A stretch of 64,000 bases of DNA from Herpetosiphonaceae bacterium (lineage in GTDB: Bacteria > Chloroflexota > Chloroflexia > Chloroflexales > Kallotenuaceae): NCBI GenBank assembly GCA_013821605.1, contig JACDGP010000006.1:22956-86955 (forward strand). Reading direction: 5' to 3'. The position numbers and the translations under genes are program-made. The notes under the pieces were generated by a model. It was not told where the DNA came from. It did not search any database and worked only from the letters and a program-made list of their open reading frames with translations. Numbering within the stretch: position 1 is the first letter of the stretch; each line of letters starts with the position of its first letter. Shown one piece after another: positions 44,841-54,164 of the stretch.

Positions 44841-45929
44841 ATGAAGGATCGCGTCCGTGTCGGCGTTGTCGGGACTGGTGGATGGGCTAGATCGTTGCAC
44901 CTGCCCGCCCTCACCAGCCATCCCCGTGCCGAGGTTGTTGCGCTCTGCGGCCGCAACCAGGCACACGCCGAGTCCGTCGCCCAGCAGTATGCCATCCCGC
45001 GCGTCTTCACCGACTACCGCACCATGATCGAACAAGCTGACCTCCAGGCGATCGTCGTCGTCACCCCCGATGCGCTACATTACCCAATGACGATGGATGC
45101 CCTCGACGTTGGGCTGCATGTCCTCTGTGAAAAGCCGCTGGCACTCACGGCTAGTCAGGCCAAAGCAATGTACGACAAGGCCGAGGCGGTCGGCGTCAAG
45201 CATATGGTCCTCTTCACCAGCCGCTGGCTGCCCCCCTACCGCTATATCCGTCAGCTAATCGACACTGGCTATCTTGGGCGCTGCTATCATTGCCAGTTGC
45301 AGTACGTGGGGGAATACGGACGCCGTCCGGACTATGCCTGGCGCTTTGACCAACACCAGAGCACGGGCATTTTGGGTGACCTTGGCGCCCATCTCATCGA
45401 TCTGGCACACTGGTACGTCGGTGACATCGCACGCGTGAGCGCCCACCTGGCTACCTTCGTTGACCGACCTGGCCCCGACGGGCAACTGCTCGCTGCCGCC
45501 AATGACACCGCCACTGTCTTGCTCGAATTTGTGAATGGTGCCCAGGGGCTGATCCATGTGACGGCCGTCGCTCACGTTCGTGGTCGAGGCCAAGACCAAC
45601 ATATCGCCTTGTATGGCGAAGGTGCTACGATGGAGCTGGATCTGGTAGATGGCCGCATCAACCTACAGGGCAGTCGCCAGGACGAGGAGCACTTCCACAC
45701 GTTGGACGTACCGGACGAACTGTGGGGCGGGGTTGACCTGACTCAAGGATTCATCCGACGCGTCAACGAGTACGTCGTCACAGAACCGGTGGCCGACCGC
45801 GCGTTTATTGATGCGATCATTGCGGACCAACCGGTTGCACCGAACTTCTACGATGGCTATAAGGTGCAGCAAGTGATCGATGCGGCGCTGGCGTCGCACG
45901 CGCACGGTTGTTGGATCCCCGTGGCGTGA
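44841..45929 (+). CDS. Gfo/Idh/MocA-family oxidoreductase
   Basis: The start is ATG 44841 (MKDRVRVGVVGTGGWA); the track ORF adds 14 residues. The 362-residue protein has the N-terminal Rossmann motif VGVVGTGGWARSLHLPAL and the EKPLALT motif whose Lys is catalytic, followed by the mixed-sheet C-terminal domain with GDLGAHLIDLAHW. Members oxidise or reduce sugars and inositols with NAD(P). Substrate unknown. It sits between the intact fdhD and the remnant of its 3' end. Confidence 0.9.
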   Translation: MKDRVRVGVVGTGGWARSLHLPALTSHPRAEVVALCGRNQAHAESVAQQYAIPRVFTDYRTMIEQADLQAIVVVTPDALHYPMTMDALDVGLHVLCEKPLALTASQAKAMYDKAEAVGVKHMVLFTSRWLPPYRYIRQLIDTGYLGRCYHCQLQYVGEYGRRPDYAWRFDQHQSTGILGDLGAHLIDLAHWYVGDIARVSAHLATFVDRPGPDGQLLAAANDTATVLLEFVNGAQGLIHVTAVAHVRGRGQDQHIALYGEGATMELDLVDGRINLQGSRQDEEHFHTLDVPDELWGGVDLTQGFIRRVNEYVVTEPVADRAFIDAIIADQPVAPNFYDGYKVQQVIDAALASHAHGCWIPVA

Positions 45930-45945
45930 GTACTGACTCATCTCA

Positions 45946-46794
45946 TCACTCCCAATCCACACGCTCCGCACCGGTGTACACACGGAACTTCGGTGCCCGC
46001 GCATAGCCGATAAGGGTCATTCCCCACTGCTGTGCCAACCGCACCGATGTAGCCGTCGGCGAGGTCCGCGAAACCACCACCGGCACCTCCATCTTGCGCG
46101 CCTTGCCGATCATCTCCGACGAAATACGGCCCGAGGTCAGCAGAATCCGGTCCTGCGTGACAATCCCATCGAGCAAGCACTCACCCCGAATCTTATCCAG
46201 CGTATTATGCCGGCCCACATCTTCGGCCAGCACCAGTAAGCGATTGCCCTCCGCTAACGCCGAAGTATGCACGCCCCGGCTCTGCCGGTACAGGGTGGCA
46301 TGATAGTCAAGCTCGCGCATCAACCCTGTAATTTGCTTGGCACTCACCCGCAAACTGCTCGACAGCGCCGGTCGATCATCATGGAGATCATCGAAAGTAA
46401 TCCCCCCGCCACAGCCCGATGTCAGCACGCGCCGTGGTGACTGATTTGGTACAGGTCGTCGTAATCGCACATCGATCGCCCCAACTGCCTCTTCACATGC
46501 CGGGATCGGCAGCAACTCATTCACCCCCGCATCCGGGTAAACCATCCAGACCCGATCCTGATCAAGATACACCTTGAGTTGGTACACATCCTCCAACCCA
46601 TCGATCAGCCCCTCCGATACGAGAAAGCCCAGTGCCAGACAATGCAGCCGTACCGGCGAACACATAAATGTCAGCAATTCATGCCGGTCAACATACAAAA
46701 CCCACGGTGTTTCGGCGATTACCGGTCGCCGTACTTTCGTCACACGGCTACCGTCATAGTCCAGATAATCGAGTTCAAGGAGCGGTTCAGGCAT
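45946..46794 (-). CDS. fdhD: Formate dehydrogenase accessory sulfurtransferase FdhD
   Basis: The 282-residue protein shows FdhD landmarks: HELLTFMCSP, LGFLVSEGLI, the cysteine loop LTSGCGGGITF, GRHNTLDKIRG and LLTSGRISSEM. FdhD passes sulfur from IscS to the molybdenum cofactor of formate dehydrogenase. Only one Cys is present in the loop, against the CxxC of E. coli; some FdhD proteins share this. No formate dehydrogenase gene is near. It converges with the Gfo/Idh/MocA gene, 16 bp apart. Confidence 0.92.
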   Translation of the reverse strand: MPEPLLELDYLDYDGSRVTKVRRPVIAETPWVLYVDRHELLTFMCSPVRLHCLALGFLVSEGLIDGLEDVYQLKVYLDQDRVWMVYPDAGVNELLPIPACEEAVGAIDVRLRRPVPNQSPRRVLTSGCGGGITFDDLHDDRPALSSSLRVSAKQITGLMRELDYHATLYRQSRGVHTSALAEGNRLLVLAEDVGRHNTLDKIRGECLLDGIVTQDRILLTSGRISSEMIGKARKMEVPVVVSRTSPTATSVRLAQQWGMTLIGYARAPKFRVYTGAERVDWE

Positions 46795-46985
46795 TGAGGC
46801 TGCTTTCTTCTACATGCTACTGATCCTAGCCCTTCCCCCTATCCCTCGCAACCCAATAAAATCCGCTAGGTTGGGAACCGTCCAGTGGAGCGTTGTCGAA
46901 GAGCAATTGCTATAATCAACATGACAGTTGAAAAGACCAATCCATACAGTTACCTTGACTCTAACAGGTACAGAAAGGAAACCTC

Positions 46986-47924
46986 ATGCATCGTCGCCTG
47001 TCTGCCTTCATCGCGTGCCTAGTCGCTCTACTCGTCGTTGTGTCTGCTGCTGCCCAGACGCTCGCTGCTCCCCAATGTTTCTCAGTGCCTGGCATTACCA
47101 ACTGTATTGACGGTCGCTTTGCTTCCTTCTGGAATGGCAATGGTGGTCTGCCGGTCTTTGGATATCCCATTACCCCGCAGCGCGATGAAGTCAACGCAGA
47201 TATGCAGCAAACCTATCAAACACAGTGGTTCGAACGTAATCGCTTCGAGCAGCACCCCGAGAACGCCGCACCATATGATGTGCTGCTCGGGCGGCTCGGT
47301 GATGAACTGCTCAAGGCTCAGGGCCGTGACTGGCATAATGAGCCCAACAATGGCAACCCGCTCGGCGGCACCTGTCAGCACTTTGACCTGACTAACCGCG
47401 ATGTGTGTGGCCCTTTTCTGACCTACTGGCAAGCACATCGCCTGAGCGATCCCAAGCTCAGTGCCTACGATCAATCGTTGCAGCTTTTTGGCCTGCCCCT
47501 CACCGGCGTCAAATCCGAGAAAAACCCCAACGGCGACACGGTGCTTACCCAGTGGTTTGAACGAGCACGCTTCGAACTCCATCCGGAGGTCGGCAACATC
47601 GTCTTGCTTGGCCTCTTGGGACACGAACGGCTAGGTAGCGTAATGCCTCCGGCCAATCCAGGCCCGACATCATCCCCACCATCACCAACCCCGATTCCAA
47701 CGACCTCTCCTCCAGTACCAACCCTGGTACCAACGAATCCTCCGCCACCGGTAACGGCTCACACCTTCTACCTCAGTACCTATCCGGGAGCGTATCTTTA
47801 TTATTGCGATGACGATCCGGCCTGGCAGTCATTGTCGCCCACCTATCTCAAGCACTACAATACCGAAGCGGAATTACTGCATGATTATCCTGGCCGCGTC
47901 CTACGCCGTCCTTGTGGCAGCTAG
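46986..47924 (+). CDS. Secreted protein with two GG-LPVFGYP/QWFERARFELHP repeats
   Basis: The 312-residue protein has a signal peptide (AFIACLVALLVVVSAAAQTLAAP). Two related units follow: FWNGNGGLPVFGYPIT...QWFERNRFEQHPEN...LLGRLGDE (~45-110) and YWQAHRLSD...LFGLPLTG...QWFERARFELHPEVGNIVLLGLLGHE (~130-215). These repeats are common in secreted Chloroflexota proteins and lack a known function. A Pro/Thr/Ser linker and a ~50-residue C-terminal domain (TFYLSTYPGAYLYYCDDDPAW) end it. AAAGGA precedes the ATG. A copy of its 3' end lies at 49331. Confidence 0.82.
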   Translation: MHRRLSAFIACLVALLVVVSAAAQTLAAPQCFSVPGITNCIDGRFASFWNGNGGLPVFGYPITPQRDEVNADMQQTYQTQWFERNRFEQHPENAAPYDVLLGRLGDELLKAQGRDWHNEPNNGNPLGGTCQHFDLTNRDVCGPFLTYWQAHRLSDPKLSAYDQSLQLFGLPLTGVKSEKNPNGDTVLTQWFERARFELHPEVGNIVLLGLLGHERLGSVMPPANPGPTSSPPSPTPIPTTSPPVPTLVPTNPPPPVTAHTFYLSTYPGAYLYYCDDDPAWQSLSPTYLKHYNTEAELLHDYPGRVLRRPCGS

Positions 47925-48002
47925 GGACTGCTGCACCTCGTCTCATGATGTTTTACTAATGCAAGTCTCGCAGAGTGATAATCTTAAGCCTTCAATGGAA
48001 CG

Positions 48003-48932
48003 TCAGATGCTAGGTGCCTCATGGGCGATGGCACGCGGGAGGAGCGCATGTAAGTCAGTACGGCTTTGTATCCTCTCCCCGTGGAGCCAATCTTGGATCG
48101 ATGGGATCATGTACTTCAAGCCGACGAAGGACCACGTTGCATGAAAGTTTGCTAGGAATGTTACCATATCTGGTGCTATGCCCGCGTTGCACAAGCCCAC
48201 GTAATATGCTAAGACGGTCTCCAACGTAAAGAGGTTTGGCAGATCCAGATACCACGGACCATACCGTGCTTGGTCCCAATCAATGATGTACAAATGATTG
48301 TGATCAACGAGCACATGCCACAGACTCAAATCGGTGTGAAGCATTGTCAAGCTGTCGGCTTCTTGCCATAAGCGATCTAACGTGTAAGTAAAGCGGACCA
48401 CTGCCTGCTCTATCTCACTAATATAGGAGCCAAATTCGTGCACAAAGCTCTGGTCCATGAGTGCCTGCTGCCAGATCGGTCTCCACCATGCTAAGAATGT
48501 ATGGCTGACCAAGCGCCGCATACCAGGAAGATGATGAGCATCCCCACGGTTCATCGCATGAATCATAGCGAGGCTATGTGCGATAGTCCGGACCTCCTCT
48601 GACGTTAAGGATCTTCGTTCACCAGCATGTTGCTGGCACATCACCATCGGTATAGGTGTATGGAGGTCTTCAGCATAGGTCAGTGGAATATTCCGATGCC
48701 CCTGGCTATTCAGGAGTGCTAGAATCTCGCGCTCGTAGTGCAATGCGATCTTTATCACGAGTGTCACACTCCTCGTTTCCCCTACCGTCGAGAATGTGAC
48801 ATCGTAGAAACGAACCGGTTCACTCCCGTGATCGCAAGCAGTTTCTACTCGTTCTTTAACATCTGTGACAATCGCATCTCTTGTGCCCCAACGACGGAGT
48901 GCGGCTTGAAATGTATCGTGGAATGAGGTCAT
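48003..48932 (-). CDS. APH-family phosphotransferase
   Basis: The 309-residue protein has the kinase-like fold of aminoglycoside/homoserine phosphotransferases: the catalytic loop LHTDLSLWHVLVD and metal-binding IIDWDQARYGPWYLDL, with HxD and DW retained though the loop Asn is His/Val-like. The N-lobe has VTLVIKIALHYEREILALL with a candidate Lys. The DNA appears visibly more AT-rich than neighbours, consistent with recent acquisition. It is the sole cargo between the secreted-repeat gene and a remnant of that gene. Substrate unknown; nothing specifically indicates antibiotic resistance. Confidence 0.82.
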   Translation of the reverse strand: MTSFHDTFQAALRRWGTRDAIVTDVKERVETACDHGSEPVRFYDVTFSTVGETRSVTLVIKIALHYEREILALLNSQGHRNIPLTYAEDLHTPIPMVMCQQHAGERRSLTSEEVRTIAHSLAMIHAMNRGDAHHLPGMRRLVSHTFLAWWRPIWQQALMDQSFVHEFGSYISEIEQAVVRFTYTLDRLWQEADSLTMLHTDLSLWHVLVDHNHLYIIDWDQARYGPWYLDLPNLFTLETVLAYYVGLCNAGIAPDMVTFLANFHATWSFVGLKYMIPSIQDWLHGERIQSRTDLHALLPRAIAHEAPSI

Positions 48933-49118
48933 GAATTCGCTCCAGGGATGTGGTCAGAATTATTTACGGTAGCGTTAATCATAATAGCACCTAGTTTTAG
49001 CACTAGAATGGATGCTGGCATTCAGCCGTCAAACCCGGTGATTACCCACATCTCCCGTAACCTCGAAGGTGTGGTGGGTAGGGTTTGTGCAAAGTCAGGG
49101 GCAGGGTCTGCCGAGGCC

Positions 49119-49157
49119 GAACATTGCTCTAGTCCGCGGAGCGGACTTCGTATGTTC
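49119..49157. repeat. Imperfect palindrome, REP-like
   Basis: GAACAT...AGTCCGC-GGA-GCGGACT...ATGTTC forms a 7-bp inner stem and a 6-bp outer stem separated by an internal loop. The AGTCCGC/GCGGACT core is of a type that recurs in non-coding DNA of phototrophic Chloroflexota (from memory, not searched). Confidence 0.5.
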
Positions 49158-49330
49158 AGTCCGAACTTCAGTTCAGGGCGACGGCTTAGGGTGTGCGTGG
49201 CCCGCATGGGCATAGGAGGCAAACATTCTTATTTAGGCCACAGTTTTACCCAAATTTCTCGATGCTTGATCATTCTATGGTAGCGATCCGTGTCGGTCCG
49301 GTGTTGGCGATATGAGCGCGTCACTGCCCC

Positions 49331-49427
49331 GCACACCTCTCTGGGAGCGCGTCTGTATTAGCGCGATAACGACCTGGCTTGGCAGTCATTATCGCCCACC
49401 TATCTCAAGCACTACAATCCAAGCGAT
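49331..49427 (+). pseudogene. Remnant of the 3' end of the secreted-repeat gene
   Basis: The stretch ggcagtcatt.tcgcccacctatctcaagcactacaat at 49381 matches 47824-47862, and similarity continues upstream (ctgggagcgcgtctgtatta against ccgggagcgtatctttatta). The matching part encodes the PAWQSLSPTYLKHYN region of the gene at 46986, but single-base gaps break the frame. The rest of that gene is not here. Confidence 0.8.
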
Positions 49428-49611
49428 TGATCACGTTGTTAAATCATTGCTGCCTCATTGTTTTTCCATTGCTTTTTTGTACGAAGAGCAATACGTTAGC
49501 AAGCGTGGGACCTTGTTATCCATTGCTCCTGAAGTGTTGTTTATCGCTTCCCAATGCGGAATGCTCACAACCCCAGTTTTCCATTGCTAGCAATAAGTGA
49601 ACTGCTTCTTT

Positions 49612-49667
49612 CCCCTCGCCCGCGCACTGGGAGAGGGGTGGCCCACAGGCCGGGGTGAGGGCCACCC
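49612..49667. repeat. REP-like double hairpin
   Basis: CCCCTC...GAGGGG and TGGCCC...GGGCCA form two adjacent stems around cccgcgcactgggagagg and acaggccggggtgagg. This ccctcaccccggcc/ctctccc type of palindrome is seen as an interspersed repeat in many bacterial genomes. Only one copy is in the window. Confidence 0.55.
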
Positions 49668-49809
49668 AGACAAAATTTGCCACTTGCAAAAACGGCTCCC
49701 CATACCGTATACTGAAATCCTAGAAACCCCATTCCGCTGAGTACTCGAACTTACCCCTAGATCTAGCCGTCGCTGTCGGTACGTCGTTACATGTAGTAGG
49801 GGGCGAGCC

Positions 49810-51504
49810 TTGGAAGCACGACAAGCGTTAAGGCAGCGGATCGCCATCGTGCTCCGCTGGTCGCGGTTGCTGATACTGTGCAGTGTTATAGCCGGGACTA
49901 CTGCCTGGGGCATCAATCAGCACCAAACCCCGATCTACCAAGCCGCCACCACCATCTTGATCGATGCTGCACCTGGCACCAAGCCAACCTCTGATTACCA
50001 GTCGATTCTTGGGAGTGAGCGACAAGCACAAACCTATGGTCAACTGCTCATCTCCGAACCGTTGCTCGAAAACGTGATCCAGAAACTGAGCCTCCCACGA
50101 CAAGCGGACGACCTCCGGCGGAGCATTGACGTCAGCGTTGTCCGTGATACCCAGCTGATTCACGTGCAGGTGCGTGATCCCAACGCTCAGCTTGCTGCCG
50201 ATATTGCAAACACCTTGGTATCCACCTTTACAGCCCAAACCCATGAGATGCAAACCGCCCGCTATGCTTCCTCTCAACAACGGCTTGAGCAACAAATGGC
50301 GGTCCTGGATAAACAAACTCAACAGATGAGTTCCCAGCTAGGCGGCCTCAAAGATATCCCCGAGAACAAGGGCGAGCACGACCGGCTTGATACGACCCTC
50401 GCGCAATACCACCAAAGCTATGCCAATCTGCTGCAAAGCTACGAACAAGTCCGTATGGCTGAGGCGCAAACGATCGCGAGTGTCGTCCAGGTGGAACCCG
50501 CGATCACAAGCCAGCGACCGGTCGCACCGCGCGTGCTCTTTAATACGTTAGCCACTGCGGCTGTTGCACTCCTCCTGGCAATCGGCTTTGCGCTGTTGTA
50601 CGACCTCCTGGATGACCGCGTCAAAAGCCCCGACGAAGTGAGCCAGCAGCTTGGTTTGCCGATCCTCGGTTTCATTAACCATGCGGCTGACATCTCTCCT
50701 GCCCGGCCCTTGGTCGACGCCGACCCACACTCATCGTTTGCCGAGGCCTTTCGCAGCCTGCGCTCCAATCTCCAATTCGCGACAGCGGCCAGGCCAGTTC
50801 GCACACTGTTAATCACTAGTCCAACCGAAAGTGACGGTAAATCGACTCTCGTCGCCAATTTAGCTTCAGTTCTCGCTCATACCGGCAAGCATGTTATTGT
50901 GATCGATGCCGACCTACGTCATCCGCGCTTGCACCGCCGCTTCGATCTGCGCAATAGCTCCGGTCTGAGCGATCTCCTCGTGCAGCCCGAGCTTCAGCTT
51001 GATATGTTGCGTTCCACTGCCGTGAACGGTGTCAGATTATTGACTGCTGGTGCCTCACCCCACAATCCCGCCGAGCTGCTTGCATCAGATCGGCTGGCAG
51101 ACGTGCTGGCACATGTACAGCCCCACGCTGATTTCGTCTTGATCGATTCCCCGCCGTTGTTGGCGGTTGCAGATGCAGCTATCCTCGCTCAACACGTCGA
51201 CGGTGTCATACTTGTCGTACGCGTAGCTGCTACCAAGCTTCCCGCCTGTAAGCAGGCAGCGGAACAATTGCACCGAGCCAATGCCCATCTGCTCGGTGTC
51301 GTGCTGAATGATATCCCGCAGGGCCAAGCTGCGCTCGCCTACGGCTATTCTGGATATGAGCACGACGAGCGCTATGCCAGTCGCTCTATCCGAAGCCGCA
51401 GCCCCTCAGCTATCCCCATCTCTAGCGTCGGTCAGCACCAACCAGCTGAGTCGGACCGGTTGCTCCATCTTGAGGGCGACTCTGTAGCGCAACCACCACA
51501 GTAA
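49810..51504 (+). CDS. Wzz/BY-kinase fusion for polysaccharide export
   Basis: The 564-residue protein joins a Wzz-type chain-length domain to a tyrosine kinase. The first membrane segment is at ~17-38 and the second at ~240-263, with a coiled-coil-rich outer domain between. The cytoplasmic kinase has Walker A SPTESDGKSTL, A' VIVIDADLRHP and B FVLIDSPPLLAVAD. A short Tyr cluster near the C-terminus (YGYSGYEHDERY) suits autophosphorylation. It sets polymer length together with the Wzy-like protein that follows. The TTG start at 49810 is the best available; no ATG lies nearby. Confidence 0.9.
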   Translation: MEARQALRQRIAIVLRWSRLLILCSVIAGTTAWGINQHQTPIYQAATTILIDAAPGTKPTSDYQSILGSERQAQTYGQLLISEPLLENVIQKLSLPRQADDLRRSIDVSVVRDTQLIHVQVRDPNAQLAADIANTLVSTFTAQTHEMQTARYASSQQRLEQQMAVLDKQTQQMSSQLGGLKDIPENKGEHDRLDTTLAQYHQSYANLLQSYEQVRMAEAQTIASVVQVEPAITSQRPVAPRVLFNTLATAAVALLLAIGFALLYDLLDDRVKSPDEVSQQLGLPILGFINHAADISPARPLVDADPHSSFAEAFRSLRSNLQFATAARPVRTLLITSPTESDGKSTLVANLASVLAHTGKHVIVIDADLRHPRLHRRFDLRNSSGLSDLLVQPELQLDMLRSTAVNGVRLLTAGASPHNPAELLASDRLADVLAHVQPHADFVLIDSPPLLAVADAAILAQHVDGVILVVRVAATKLPACKQAAEQLHRANAHLLGVVLNDIPQGQAALAYGYSGYEHDERYASRSIRSRSPSAIPISSVGQHQPAESDRLLHLEGDSVAQPPQ

Positions 51505-51508
51505 ATTT

Positions 51509-52807
51509 GTGGCTACCATCAAGCCTAGCTTGCTTGGCAGCTTCACTCACGGCCTCCGGCTTGCACCGTTGGCTGTACCATGCATCCTGATCTACATCGC
51601 CCTGCCAAGTCGCTTTATCTTTCCCGCCGACTTTAGCCTGACCGAGCTGCAAGCCACCTGGCACCCTTCACTCGCCGGCTGGTACGATGGGCTGCTGTTG
51701 GGCGCGCTTGCCCTTACATGGCTTGTGTATGGATTAGCCACCGAGCGCAAGCTCACCGTCTTCGCCTACCTATGCTCCCTTGCCGCCGTCTTGAGCCTGC
51801 TCTTTGGTTATCCGGGCGTCTCATCGGCCTTGCTTGCTGACACGGCCCTCTTCTGGCTACGCTGGACGGCTCTCTTTTGTTTCGCTGTCTGGCTTGCCGA
51901 GACCGGTGGCGTTCCGGCCCTCGAAAGCCTGCTCGTCATAATCTGTATCGTCCTGTGTGCCTCGGCGCTGTTTGTGTATCGCCTGCAATTTGGCATCAAT
52001 AGCCGCATCTACGCCTCCGCGATGTCGGTCGCCAGCTTCAGCCAAGTCGTTGTCGTCGTGTTATTCATCGCCATTACGCACAAAAACTATGCCCTGACCC
52101 TGTTCGCCTTCCCTTTTTTGGTCCTGACCTTTAGCTGGACCTCAATCCTCCTGCTATGTTCGATTACGGGTATCTACGTGGTAAAGTCCCAAGCGGTGCG
52201 GCCTGCGCAACTGCTGATCACGGGAGCCATCTTCACGGCTTGCTTATCAGTTGCCTTCTATCTTGTCGTGCACTACAGCCAGTTCGAGGAGATCCGCAAA
52301 ACCCTAACGAATACCGCCAACGCAGCCTCTCTACATGGACGAACCTACATCTGGTCATATGGTATTGAACTGATCCGCTCTGGTGGAGTTGGTCTCTTTG
52401 GCATTGGCCTTAACCGCTCGCCCTTGATCTTGCACCAGCCCATCATCGTCATGATGAGTGGCAATTATTTTGCCTTGGACCGCGAAACCTATGCCTTCCC
52501 GGTTCATTTCCATAGCATTCTGCTGGAGTTGGGCGTGGGCTTAGGCGTATCGTCGTTGCTTCTCTTTTACCTGCTATGCCAACGCATCCTTCAAGCCTTT
52601 CGACTGCGTTGCCACCTCTCATGGATGATCTTTTCCTTTTTCCTCCTGAGCCAAAGCCTGGACTTCACCTTTTTCCGCCCCAAAGAGATTGTGCTCTGGG
52701 CTCTCATGCTTGGACTAGCGGAAGGCGCGTTACGCCTCCAATCTCGTTCCTCGCAGGAAGCCTCGCTCCCATTTGCCGATGAGCTTGGACTGGTAAGCCA
52801 TGGTTAA
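51509..52807 (+). CDS. Wzy-like polysaccharide polymerase/O-antigen ligase family membrane protein
   Basis: The 432-residue protein has about 11 hydrophobic segments and a larger external loop after ~residue 250 (SQFEEIRKTLTNTANAASLHGRTYIWSYGIELIRSGG). The loop's HGRTYIW...G.GLFGIGLNRSP pattern is typical of the Wzy_C/O-antigen ligase family. It would polymerise repeat units outside the membrane. GTG start four bases after the kinase stop. The stop overlaps the next gene. Confidence 0.82.
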   Translation: MATIKPSLLGSFTHGLRLAPLAVPCILIYIALPSRFIFPADFSLTELQATWHPSLAGWYDGLLLGALALTWLVYGLATERKLTVFAYLCSLAAVLSLLFGYPGVSSALLADTALFWLRWTALFCFAVWLAETGGVPALESLLVIICIVLCASALFVYRLQFGINSRIYASAMSVASFSQVVVVVLFIAITHKNYALTLFAFPFLVLTFSWTSILLLCSITGIYVVKSQAVRPAQLLITGAIFTACLSVAFYLVVHYSQFEEIRKTLTNTANAASLHGRTYIWSYGIELIRSGGVGLFGIGLNRSPLILHQPIIVMMSGNYFALDRETYAFPVHFHSILLELGVGLGVSSLLLFYLLCQRILQAFRLRCHLSWMIFSFFLLSQSLDFTFFRPKEIVLWALMLGLAEGALRLQSRSSQEASLPFADELGLVSHG

Positions 52808-54161
52808 TCAGCTCTTCGCGCGACTGGCGGCATATCAGTCCGAACGCATCGCCTCCGGCTCGATCAACCGGCGCATCTTCCATACCGCGCTCACCATCGC
52901 TTCCCTAACCTTCGGCGTGAAGCTCGTATCGCTGATTAAGGATGTGAGCGTTGCGGCTGCCTTTGGTACAGGTGATAGTGTCGAAGCTTTTCTCATGGCC
53001 TATGTGCTGCCGACCTTTGTGATCGGCATTGTCGGCGGATCGCTAAATGCTGCCTTGATCCCAACTTATATCCAACTCCGCGAAGTGGAAGGTCAGCCGG
53101 CGGCTGATCGCCTGTTTTCGAGTACTGTCATCATCGCCGGTACTATCCTGCTCCTCACAACCACCATCCTGGCGTCAGTTGGTCATATGCTTCTACCACT
53201 GCTTGCCACCGGCTTTAGCCCTGCAAAACGTGCCCTGACGGAGCGCTTGTTCTATCTGTTGCTGCCGGCAATCCTATTAAACGGGATCGCTACAACCTGG
53301 GGTGCCGTCCTTAATGCCGGTGAACAGTTCGCGCTGGTGGCTATCGCACCTGGACTGGTCCCCCTGGTGATGATCACGTCGTTGCGCCTATCAAGTCATA
53401 GCAGCATCGCTGCACTGCCTCTCGGTCTGCTTGGCGGCACCTTCCTCCAACTCTGCGTGCTAGCCTGGGGCCTCCGCCGCAGTGCCATACCCCTCCACCC
53501 ACACTGGCATGGTCATGATCGCTATCTACGCCAAGTGCTCCACCAATTTGCACCACTGCTCTTAGCTGGCCTCTTAATGAACAGTACGCTCTTGGTCGAT
53601 CAGTTCATTGCATCACTGCTCCACCCTGGGAGTGTCGCGGCGCTCGGCTATGGCAACAAACTCGTGAGCCTCATGACCAGCATCAGCACCACCGCCTTAG
53701 GGACCGCCTTGCTGCCCTACCTATCCAAGCTGGTCGCTCGGGCAGAATGGCAAGCTGTCAGCCATACCATCAAAACATACACTGTGCTCGTTTTGGCCCT
53801 GATGTTACCGATAACCACTATTCTCTACACGCTATCTGCACCCATCGCCCATCTGGTATTCCAGCGAGGAGCCTTCACTCCCACCGACACGCTTCTGGTT
53901 GCTCGCGTCCAAGCCATGTATATCCTGCAGCTTCCCGCGTTCACGCTCTGTATTGTATTCGTCCGCCTGCTTTCGTCCCTGCAGATGAACTACATTCTGA
54001 CCTGGGGTACCATAATCAACTGCGTAGTCAACATCACGCTTGACTACCTGCTCGTGCGTCACTTCGGTGTAGCCGGCATTGCCCTAGCCACCAGCTTTGT
54101 GTATCTGGTTTCGCTATGTTTCCTTGCGACGATGGCCCTCCGGCAACTATGGAAGCACTAA
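52800..54161 (+). CDS. MurJ-like (MviN family) flippase of the exopolysaccharide cluster
   Basis: The 453-residue MOP-superfamily protein begins with SLTFGVKLVSLIKDVSVAAAFGTGDSVEAFLMAYVLPTF and has GGSLNAALIPTYIQLRE, both MurJ-like. It is shorter than the murJ at 38869 and about 12-13 helices are seen. In this cluster it takes the place of Wzx, flipping lipid-linked sugar units. It overlaps the polymerase gene by eight bases. Confidence 0.85.
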   Translation: MVNQLFARLAAYQSERIASGSINRRIFHTALTIASLTFGVKLVSLIKDVSVAAAFGTGDSVEAFLMAYVLPTFVIGIVGGSLNAALIPTYIQLREVEGQPAADRLFSSTVIIAGTILLLTTTILASVGHMLLPLLATGFSPAKRALTERLFYLLLPAILLNGIATTWGAVLNAGEQFALVAIAPGLVPLVMITSLRLSSHSSIAALPLGLLGGTFLQLCVLAWGLRRSAIPLHPHWHGHDRYLRQVLHQFAPLLLAGLLMNSTLLVDQFIASLLHPGSVAALGYGNKLVSLMTSISTTALGTALLPYLSKLVARAEWQAVSHTIKTYTVLVLALMLPITTILYTLSAPIAHLVFQRGAFTPTDTLLVARVQAMYILQLPAFTLCIVFVRLLSSLQMNYILTWGTIINCVVNITLDYLLVRHFGVAGIALATSFVYLVSLCFLATMALRQLWKH

Positions 54162-54164
54162 CGC

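Larger units (their letters stand above)
48933..49809. other. Long non-coding interval with repeats and gene debris
   Basis: No convincing gene is seen in these ~880 bases. ORFs listed here lack ribosome-binding sites and family resemblance. The stretch holds a palindrome (49119-49157), a fragment of the secreted-repeat gene (49331-49427), an AT-richer section (49430-49600) and a REP-like double hairpin (49612-49667). The promoter of the exopolysaccharide operon should lie between 49670 and 49809 but no clear boxes were found. Confidence 0.7.

Noticed and set aside
49312-49600. ORFs of 73-92 residues before the exopolysaccharide cluster
   Set aside because: They run through the frame-broken fragment of the secreted-repeat gene and AT-richer spacer, with no ribosome-binding site or homology.
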